Positions 14,826 through 20,284 of a stretch of DNA of 20,284 nt are shown in pieces. A program made the translations under genes and the position numbers. The notes under the pieces are model-generated. The model was given only the letters and a program-made list of their open reading frames with translations. It was not told the origin of the DNA and made no database searches. Source of the stretch: Coemansia sp. RSA 1804 (Eukaryota; Kickxellomycota; Kickxellomycetes; Kickxellales; Kickxellaceae); the NCBI GenBank assembly GCA_027578815.1, contig JANBTH010000340.1:1-20284 (forward strand), read 5' to 3'. Position 1 is the stretch's first letter. Every line of letters starts with the position of its first letter.

Positions 14826-16904
14826 ATGGCCAGCGAAACTACGCACAATTCGCGAGCAAGCCTAGTAACACTCTGTCTTTTAGCGGGGGTGGCCGCACTC
14901 TGGGTGTACGCAGCGACAAGACAGACATCGGCAAAGACCACTAGCATCAGTGTTGAGGAGCAAGTAGCTCGCAGACGGAGGAGAAACCGCGAAATCCGTC
15001 CTGTATATATTGACGGAGACAATAATAACAACAGAACGTCAAGCTTGCATAGAACGCGGTCAATTCGCCGACAACGGAGACAGCAGCCCTTGATAGGAAC
15101 AAGAAACAACACTACCAACATTCTTGAGACCTTGGATAGCGCCGACGCAAACGACATCGCACCAAGCGGGGCGTCTTTTGCGCGCCGTGGATCAAGAGCG
15201 TCGCTATCTGCCGTTGGCGCACTTCCTGCGAGCGAGGAAGAGGAGGTTATTGCCCGAGAGATGGCATCACTGGCATCAGAGGTGCTTGGGTCGGCGGACA
15301 CTGACAAGGAGAGCGACGAAAAGAGCTCGAGTGACAGAGAGGATGATGGTGACGAGTCCGATGAAGAAGGATATAAGAGGCAGATTGACATTGAGCTTTT
15401 GCATCTCATTGGGTCGATTGCCGGGGACCATGCTCGTAGAAGCACCCTGATTCATCGCGGAACGGCGTGTTATAACTGCAAGGAGACGCCTATCCGCGGG
15501 GTACGGTACAGATGTGCGCAGTGCGGCAGTCTGGATCTCTGCGAGTCCTGCGAAGCGCATGGCGTGCACCAGAAGCATCTGCTGCTCAAGGTCTCCGTGC
15601 CACTGCCACCACTGATGAACCGGAATGGTCCGCTCATCCGCCAGCTGTATCCCGGAACGCTGAAGGTGGATGAGGTCTCTGAGAGTATCGCCTTGGAGCT
15701 TGTGGAGTCGACGTATCTCACCCACAAGGATATCAACAACCTTTACAGTGAGTTCTGTGTGCTTGCGACAAAAAACGCCAGTGGCGAAGCGACAATCACC
15801 CGAGAAACGTTCTATCAATGCCTTGGAAAGTACGGAGGCACGCGGTCCATTATGGCTAGCCGATTGTTTGCATACTACGATGCTGACAACGACAACGAGC
15901 TTACATTCAGGGAAATGGCTCAAGGATTTTCGGTTTATAACAAGGGCACGCTTGAGGATAAGGCGCCCTATATTTTCCGCGCCTACGATGTGGATGGCGA
16001 TGGCCGGATCAGTCGCGACGACATGCGTGCCATGCTTGAAGCATTTGCGGAGACCGGCCGCAGGCTGACAAACACAATGCTTCGGTCCGTAAACTCCGAG
16101 GCAATCGGAAACCCTTACAGCCTGCTGCCAGATCAGCCTCTTACGGGTGCGTTTTCGGCCTCTGTGCCCGACGACGTCCCGCCTGGACTTCGAAAAGAAA
16201 CGCCTTCTCTGCGCTCCAACCTGACATTTGTGCACACTTCGACGACTCCGTCACGACATGCGTCGGAGCGGCTTGCCCACTTTCAAGGGCGAGGTGAGGC
16301 GCCGAGCGAGAGTGAGGATGAACCAAGCGAAACCAGCAGCAACGCCGTATCTGTTGCTGCGACAACGTCAGCAACAATTGGAACTGTGGCATCAGCACGA
16401 CTCACACGCCATCGGCCAACAGCCATCGCCGTTCCAGGAGCCTCCACACCATCAGCAGCAGTGTCTGATTCCACGTCATCGGGCCTAGACCTTGCAAACG
16501 GGATCGAATCTCTGCTGCACCACAGCTCTCGCGAGCACAGCGAGCCATCATCATCAGCTGCTGCTGGTCAGTCGGAGGACGCCTTGTCCCGCAAAATCAA
16601 CTACTCCAGAGCTTCGCGCTGGCCCAACGCCCAAATTAACGAGGAGCCAATATCTAATATCCAGCAGAGAGGCAACCAAAACACACTACTTCCGCGCACC
16701 GTGTGGCATGATTCGACTGATGACCATGAGTGGTCAATAATCGAGGCACTGAACCAAGATGCGACAAGGATAATGACTGATGAGGTGTTTGCGGAGGCAA
16801 ACCCAAAGGACCCGTTTTCTATTACATACAATGAGCTTTTGGCGTATCTACGGCGCAACAGCAACCTAGTGTCATATATTGAAGTTCTTGGCCCCATATT
16901 TTAG
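14826..16904 (+). CDS. Membrane-anchored protein with ZZ zinc finger and paired EF-hands
   Basis: I can name the domains but not a specific gene. The 692-residue product starts with a membrane segment at about 12-31 (SLVTLCLLAGVAALWVYAA). A basic linker (RRRRRNRE type, 50-60) follows, then an acidic Ser-rich stretch (about 155-185). A ZZ-type zinc finger lies at about 211-255, with pairs Cys215/Cys218, Cys230/Cys233 and Cys239/Cys242 and His residues in HGVHQKH. Two EF-hand loops follow, DADNDNELTFRE (352-363) and DVDGDGRISRDD (388-399). Both have acidic residues at positions 1, 3, 5 and 12, so Ca2+ binding is likely. A Ser/Thr-rich linker (about 470-590) leads to a conserved-looking end with PKDPFSITYNELLAYL. 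A membrane-tethered Ca2+-responsive adaptor is inferred. The start context is aaaATGG; no intron is visible. Confidence 0.85.
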   Translation: MASETTHNSRASLVTLCLLAGVAALWVYAATRQTSAKTTSISVEEQVARRRRRNREIRPVYIDGDNNNNRTSSLHRTRSIRRQRRQQPLIGTRNNTTNILETLDSADANDIAPSGASFARRGSRASLSAVGALPASEEEEVIAREMASLASEVLGSADTDKESDEKSSSDREDDGDESDEEGYKRQIDIELLHLIGSIAGDHARRSTLIHRGTACYNCKETPIRGVRYRCAQCGSLDLCESCEAHGVHQKHLLLKVSVPLPPLMNRNGPLIRQLYPGTLKVDEVSESIALELVESTYLTHKDINNLYSEFCVLATKNASGEATITRETFYQCLGKYGGTRSIMASRLFAYYDADNDNELTFREMAQGFSVYNKGTLEDKAPYIFRAYDVDGDGRISRDDMRAMLEAFAETGRRLTNTMLRSVNSEAIGNPYSLLPDQPLTGAFSASVPDDVPPGLRKETPSLRSNLTFVHTSTTPSRHASERLAHFQGRGEAPSESEDEPSETSSNAVSVAATTSATIGTVASARLTRHRPTAIAVPGASTPSAAVSDSTSSGLDLANGIESLLHHSSREHSEPSSSAAAGQSEDALSRKINYSRASRWPNAQINEEPISNIQQRGNQNTLLPRTVWHDSTDDHEWSIIEALNQDATRIMTDEVFAEANPKDPFSITYNELLAYLRRNSNLVSYIEVLGPIF

Positions 16905-16988
16905 GAACTACTCTTCGTTTTTTCTACTGGCTTTAGAATTGTTCGGCCTTCACTTAAAAAGATGGAAAAAGACGAAGCGTCCATAAAA

Positions 16989-16994
16989 ACGCGT
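16989..16994. promoter_or_regulatory. MluI cell-cycle box (ACGCGT) upstream of thymidylate synthase
   Basis: An exact palindromic ACGCGT preceded by AAAA lies 247 nt before the TYMS ATG. In yeasts this site is bound by the MBF factor and drives G1/S transcription of DNA synthesis genes, including thymidylate synthase. Binding in this organism is inferred. Confidence 0.6.
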
Positions 16995-17050
16995 GCCATT
17001 TCATACTCTACGCATGATCGATTTGTCCAAAGTCTCCATGACCAGAGAAA

Positions 17051-17056
17051 ACGCGG
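17051..17056. promoter_or_regulatory. Second MCB-like site (ACGCGG) upstream of thymidylate synthase
   Basis: AAACGCGG lies 185 nt before the TYMS ATG and 57 nt from the exact MCB. It keeps the CGCG core but differs from ACGCGT at the last base. MBF-type promoters often have clustered sites, which raises its plausibility. Confidence 0.4.
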
Positions 17057-17235
17057 GCTTTGCTCCAATAAATTGGAAAATTGTTTTCCTTCCTTTTTCA
17101 TTGCTCGTAAATTACGTCCTTCACACACCTTGCTGCCTTTTTCTTGTTTTTCTTAACAGCCTTTTTTTCCATTTCTAACAGCAACACCTTTTATTGGATC
17201 TCCAGTCACACAAGAAAGCCAATTCAGCACACAGC

Positions 17236-18159
17236 ATGACGGCAGAAGACGCGAGTTCCCCAGCAACGCATTCAAATGCGGAAGAAAAACAGTATCTTGA
17301 CCTTATACGTGAGATTCTCGAGAGAGGCGAGCGGCGAGGAGACAGAACCGGAACCGGAACTATTGCGTTGTTTGCGCCGCCACAGCTCCGCTTCAACCTT
17401 GCCGACGATGTATTCCCTTTGCTGACCACCAAGCGGGTCTTTTGGCGCGGGGTAGTGGAGGAGCTGCTCTGGTTCGTTCGTGGACAGACGGATGCAAACA
17501 TTTTGAGCGACAAGGACATCCACATCTGGGACGGAAACGGCAGCCGAGAGTTCCTGGACTCGCGCGGACTTTCGCACCGGCGCGAAGGCGACCTTGGCCC
17601 GGTCTATGGATTTCAGTGGCGGCACTTTGGCGCGGAATACGTGGACGCCGACACAGACTACACGGGAAAGGGTGTTGACCAGCTGGCCAGGGTGATCCGA
17701 ACAATCCGCGAAAATCCAACAGACAGACGTATCATCCTAAGCGCGTGGAACCCAGCGGACATGGCGGTAATGGCGCTTCCGCCATGCCATATGTTTGCGC
17801 AATTCTTTGTCTCTAGCCCAGGCACAGACAAGGCGACTCTGTCATGCCAGATGTACCAGAGATCGTGCGACGTGGGACTTGGCGTGCCTTTCAATATTGC
17901 CTCATATGCGCTGCTAACACGTATGATTGCGAGGGTTACAGGGCTAAAGCCCGGCCACTTTGTGCACTGCATGGGCGACACGCACATATACTCCAACCAT
18001 GTGGATGCGCTGAAAGTGCAGCTGGAGCGTGAGCCACGCCCGTTCCCAAAGCTCGTTATCAGACGCACGCCCGAGAACATTGAGGACTTTACAATCGATG
18101 ACTTTGAAATCGAAGGATACAATCCGTATGGGAAAATCAAGATGGACATGGCTGTTTAG
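17236..18159 (+). CDS. TYMS: Thymidylate synthase
   Basis: This enzyme methylates dUMP to dTMP using methylene-tetrahydrofolate and supplies dTTP for DNA synthesis. From the ATG at 17236 the product is 307 residues, close to yeast and human enzymes; the frame opens 42 nt earlier only at a TTG. The family motifs appear in order: RTGTGT near residue 37 (phosphate loop), PLLTTKRVFWRGVVEELLWF, DLGPVYGFQWRHFGAEY, RRIILSAWNP, and the catalytic cysteine in LPPCHMFAQF (Cys184). LSCQMYQRSCDVGLGVPFNI, then GDTHIYSNH with dUMP-contacting residues, follow. All key residues are present, so the enzyme should be active. Unlike in plants and many protists there is no fused dihydrofolate reductase. Two MCB-like sites upstream suggest G1/S control. 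The stop is 148 nt from the convergent HDAC stop. Confidence 0.97.
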   Translation: MTAEDASSPATHSNAEEKQYLDLIREILERGERRGDRTGTGTIALFAPPQLRFNLADDVFPLLTTKRVFWRGVVEELLWFVRGQTDANILSDKDIHIWDGNGSREFLDSRGLSHRREGDLGPVYGFQWRHFGAEYVDADTDYTGKGVDQLARVIRTIRENPTDRRIILSAWNPADMAVMALPPCHMFAQFFVSSPGTDKATLSCQMYQRSCDVGLGVPFNIASYALLTRMIARVTGLKPGHFVHCMGDTHIYSNHVDALKVQLEREPRPFPKLVIRRTPENIEDFTIDDFEIEGYNPYGKIKMDMAV

Positions 18160-18173
18160 TTCAGTAACGCATT

Positions 18174-18179
18174 AATAAA
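18174..18179 (+). terminator. Candidate poly(A) signal AATAAA for thymidylate synthase
   Basis: An exact AATAAA lies 15 nt after the TYMS stop codon, inside the 148-nt convergent spacer with the HDAC gene. It is rather close to the stop, so a later signal may be used instead. Confidence 0.35.
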
Positions 18180-18307
18180 TTGAGCTGTTGTCTCTTGGGG
18201 ATTTCTGAAGTTTGGTAGAGGTTACTTGAATTGTGTTTAACAAGGAGAAAGATATGGCAGACAGCATATTCTAGCAACACCGTTCGTTTAATTAGTTATT
18301 ACGACTA

Positions 18308-19600
18308 CTACTCAGTCCTGGAAAGCGAGGGCCAGTATTGTTTCTGAATCTGCACCACTTGATCCACAACGGCCTTGCCAAGCTCTGAGGGCTTGGATTG
18401 GAAGCAGTCCGGGACCTCAATCTCGGGATCCCACTTGGGTAGCGCCAGCCAGCTGGGTGAGTACCTTGGATGAGGCATGGGTACGCCATTGATCTCCCAG
18501 TCAGAAAGCGTGGCATAAGCGTGATATGTGGCGGGTCTGGGAGTAATACCGCTCTTCCACCCGAGATTCAGCAGCGCCTTGACACAAGCCAGTGCTGAGT
18601 TTGACGTTGCATCGAGATTGTATCCGCCTTCTAGCGAAAGAACAAGCCCCCGGTTGCACACAGAGTTGAGCATGCTAGTCATGCAGGCATAACACTCGGG
18701 ACTGATGTCACACTCGCCAATCGGGTCACAGACAGCCGCATCAAATCCAGACGCAACAACGATGATGTCTGGGCCAAACTCCTTGGCCACCGGCAGTACC
18801 ACATTCTTGAAGGCGTACACATAGTCGCCGTCGCCCATTCCTCCGCAAACCCACGGGATATTGATATTGAAGCCGCGCCCTTCGCCGGTCCCCACCATAC
18901 CCATGCTGCCCTCCGATGTTGATGGGAAAAAGTCGCCGCCGTCGTGTCTGTGGATCGAGCAATACACCACGCTTTTGTCGCCGTAGAACACCTCCTGGAT
19001 TCCATTGCCATGGTGCACATCCCAGTCCACTACCATCACCTTTCTGACAATGCGTTGTTCTTGCAAGTCTCGGATGGCAATGGCTATGTTGTTCAAAATA
19101 CAGAATCCCATCGGCCGGTTTGAGCACGCGTGGTGCCCTGGTGGCCGGATTATTGCCATTCCGCTTTCCAGTCTGCCCAGCGCAACTTCTGTGCACAGCG
19201 CAACCAATCCTCCTGCGCTCAGCCGTGCACAGTAGTTTGTCTCATTGCACAGAAACACCGAGTCGAACCTTTGTTGCGCTTCAACAAGTGTCGTCTTCTC
19301 CATGATCTCTGTTTCCTTCATGAAGTTCAAATGCTTTTTCGAATGTACGCGGAGTATCTGTGCATCTGTCACTGGCGTTGCCTTGACCTGACGCATAAGC
19401 TTTAGACAGTCTGCTCGCCCCAGCAGCTCATGGATCCAGTATATCCGTCGTGGATCCTCTGGGTGCGGGTCGTTGAGGTCCTCCAGGTCCAAGTGGTACT
19501 TCATCCGTATGTCATACACAAATCCCACTTTTCTCTCATCGCCATCCACTGCCACGTTCTTTCTATTCGGTGGTTCGAACCCGGACCCCCCGTTCTGCAT
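18308..19600 (-). CDS. Class II histone deacetylase, Hda1/Clr3 type, without Arb2 domain
   Basis: The product removes acetyl groups from lysines, most likely on histones. From the ATG at 19600 it is 430 residues, almost all catalytic domain. The opening KVGFVYDIRMKYHLDLEDLN and PHPEDPRRI are typical of Hda1/Clr3. The active-site blocks follow: AIIRPPGHHA (His pair), MGFCILNNIAIAI, DWDVHHGNG (zinc-binding Asp and His), CSIHRHDGGDFFP, ASGFDA (zinc-binding Asp) and LEGGYN with the catalytic Tyr. All are intact. Hda1 and Clr3 continue into an Arb2-like domain of about 250 residues. Here the chain stops soon after the helix AVVDQVVQIQKQYW, and only 148 nt remain before TYMS. An in-frame ATG at 19726 would add 42 hydrophobic residues read from a T-rich leader, so I prefer 19600. 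Confidence 0.93.
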   Translation of the reverse strand: MQNGGSGFEPPNRKNVAVDGDERKVGFVYDIRMKYHLDLEDLNDPHPEDPRRIYWIHELLGRADCLKLMRQVKATPVTDAQILRVHSKKHLNFMKETEIMEKTTLVEAQQRFDSVFLCNETNYCARLSAGGLVALCTEVALGRLESGMAIIRPPGHHACSNRPMGFCILNNIAIAIRDLQEQRIVRKVMVVDWDVHHGNGIQEVFYGDKSVVYCSIHRHDGGDFFPSTSEGSMGMVGTGEGRGFNINIPWVCGGMGDGDYVYAFKNVVLPVAKEFGPDIIVVASGFDAAVCDPIGECDISPECYACMTSMLNSVCNRGLVLSLEGGYNLDATSNSALACVKALLNLGWKSGITPRPATYHAYATLSDWEINGVPMPHPRYSPSWLALPKWDPEIEVPDCFQSKPSELGKAVVDQVVQIQKQYWPSLSRTE

Positions 19601-20182
19601 CGGTAAAACAACTGCTACCAGTAAAAGAACGTTGAAAAGAAAATCCCTAATAGAAAGAAGAGAAGAGAAAAGAAAATGAATACACGCTTGTTTTGCATAC
19701 TGAAAGCAAGGAGGCCATCCTAGCATTCAGCAAACACGGACTGCACACCAATTTCAAGACATTCTTTACTCTGCATCTTTTGGGTGGGCGATTAGAATGT
19801 ATGGGATGTGTTTGCTGTAGGCTTCAAGCGCTCGAGCCAAGCCTTCAAACCTGAGAAGCTCTGTTACCTTTGTTTGTTTACAAAAAGTAATGTCTCTTCC
19901 TCCCCTCGCTAGCTTCCCTCCAGCACGCTTTTCTGCTCCTGCTGGAATAGGCTATTGCTATGTCTGTACAACGCACCAACCCCCATAGTCATCGCTACCT
20001 CTCCCGTAATCATCAAGTGTTTTTTTTCTGATTGTAAATGCGGTAGAGGATTAGCAACCCTCTTTTCATGTTTGTAACTGGATTTTATTTTTGTCGGTTT
20101 TCTCTATATAAGCTGCATTGCTGCCTTTGGTTGTTTATTTTTCTTAAACTGGTGAATATCTAAATCGTAAAAGCAAGAAAAT
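19601..20182. other. Divergent promoter region of the HDAC (-) and histone-fold gene (+)
   Basis: This 582-nt region separates two divergent chromatin-related genes. On the + strand it contains TATATAA at 20105-20111, about 72 nt before the histone-fold ATG. On the HDAC side, the coding strand is pyrimidine-rich for about 70 nt before the chosen start. No RNA gene or repeat is visible. Confidence 0.55.
20105..20111 (+). promoter_or_regulatory. Candidate TATA box for the histone-fold gene
   Basis: TATATAA lies about 72 nt upstream of the ATG at 20183, a suitable distance for a short leader. It stands in mixed sequence rather than a long AT run, which favours a real element. Confidence 0.5.
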
Positions 20183-20284
20183 ATGGCTGCTTCTGAACCA
20201 ACAACTACTAGCTCCCCAGGTACATCGATGCTACCAGCTGCCAGAACTCGCCGGATCATCAAAGAAGACAAGGATATCTTTGCT
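20183..20284 (+). CDS. Histone-fold protein of the CBF/NF-Y type (3' end missing)
   Basis: Only the first 34 codons lie in the window. A Ser/Thr-rich start (MAASEPTTTSSPGTS) leads into LPAARTRRIIKEDKDIFA. This has the form of the first helix and loop of histone-fold subunits (LP-x-AR-x-RIIK-x-D-x-D), as in the POLE4/DPB3, CHRAC and NF-YC groups. Such proteins act as heterodimers in DNA polymerase epsilon, chromatin remodellers or the CCAAT-binding factor. Which of these it is cannot be decided from so short a piece. The ATG follows gaaaat and has no in-window competitor upstream in frame. A TATA box is well placed. It is the divergent neighbour of the HDAC gene. Confidence 0.7.
   Translation, partial: MAASEPTTTSSPGTSMLPAARTRRIIKEDKDIFA

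Larger units (their letters stand above)
16905..17235. other. Intergenic: promoter of thymidylate synthase with MCB elements
   Basis: This 331-nt region contains two MluI cell-cycle box-like sites (16989-16994 exact, 17051-17056 with one mismatch). A T-rich tract (about 17085-17175) ends in TTTCTAACAG, which resembles a branch site plus splice acceptor and may mark a leader intron. In-frame TAA at 17176-17178 blocks any unspliced upstream extension of the TYMS frame. Confidence 0.6.

Noticed and set aside
14759..15445. 228-codon Ser/Leu-rich - strand frame
   Set aside because: Antisense to the acidic Ser-rich segment of the ZZ/EF-hand gene, which explains its low complexity.
15276..16235. 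319-codon open frame on the - strand
   Set aside because: It lies wholly antisense to the ZZ/EF-hand coding sequence, whose domains are clear; its translation shows no domain.
17203..17210. CAGTCACA, identical to the fission-yeast HomolD core promoter box
   Set aside because: It lies only 26 nt before the TYMS ATG, too close for a core promoter element, and HomolD is typical of ribosomal protein genes; likely chance.
19571..19580. GGTTCGAACC, resembling the B box/T-loop of a tRNA gene
   Set aside because: On neither strand do flanking bases form a T stem, anticodon arm or acceptor stem; the sequence lies in the N-terminal coding region of the HDAC.
1..20284. Transposons, viral insertions, CRISPR arrays, biosynthetic or defence clusters
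   Set aside because: No transposase, reverse transcriptase, terminal repeats, spaced direct repeats or clustered pathway enzymes are visible; the genes are dispersed housekeeping functions.

Overview
This window is a stretch of a compact fungal nuclear genome. Genes are close together on both strands and carry few, short introns. The gene content (SEC24, secreted dipeptidyl-peptidase V, eIF4E, exosome Mtr3, RPS13, NOC4, Rcf2/HIG1, thymidylate synthase, a Hda1/Clr3-type deacetylase) is eukaryotic and the set looks fungal. The low intron density and diverged proteins suggest an early-diverging lineage, possibly Kickxellomycotina/Zoopagomycota, but that placement is a guess. I see no mobile element, rRNA, tRNA, CRISPR array or virus-like gene.

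Layout from left to right: the 3' part of SEC24 (+, cut by the window edge); a secreted S9-family prolyl-oligopeptidase-type peptidase (+); a ~1 kb AT-rich convergent spacer; eIF4E (-) diverging from exosome subunit MTR3 (+); an unrecognised ~800-residue protein with one C-terminal membrane segment (-) diverging from ribosomal protein uS15/RPS13 (+); NOC4 (+) converging on RCF2 (-); a membrane-anchored ZZ/EF-hand protein (+); thymidylate synthase (+) converging on a class II histone deacetylase (-); and, at the right edge, the first 34 codons of a histone-fold protein (+).

Two genes need splicing to be read correctly. RPS13 has a 374-nt intron, and its last 11 codons lie at 10892-10925. The joined protein is 151 residues, the usual family length, whereas the open frame read without splicing stops at 140. 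NOC4 starts upstream of a 52-nt intron, at 11284. Several long open frames start at TTG or GTG; I replaced those starts with the first plausible ATG (TYMS 17236, HDAC 19600, the unknown protein 9563).

Most genes are independent housekeeping functions: secretion (SEC24), translation and ribosome biogenesis (eIF4E, RPS13, NOC4, MTR3), respiration (RCF2), nucleotide synthesis (TYMS) and chromatin (HDAC, histone fold). I do not see a single novel multi-gene system. The best leads are the KASH-like end of the unknown membrane protein, a strong hairpin in the RPS13 intron, MluI cell-cycle boxes before thymidylate synthase, the HDAC without an Arb2 domain, and the ZZ-then-EF-hand membrane protein.
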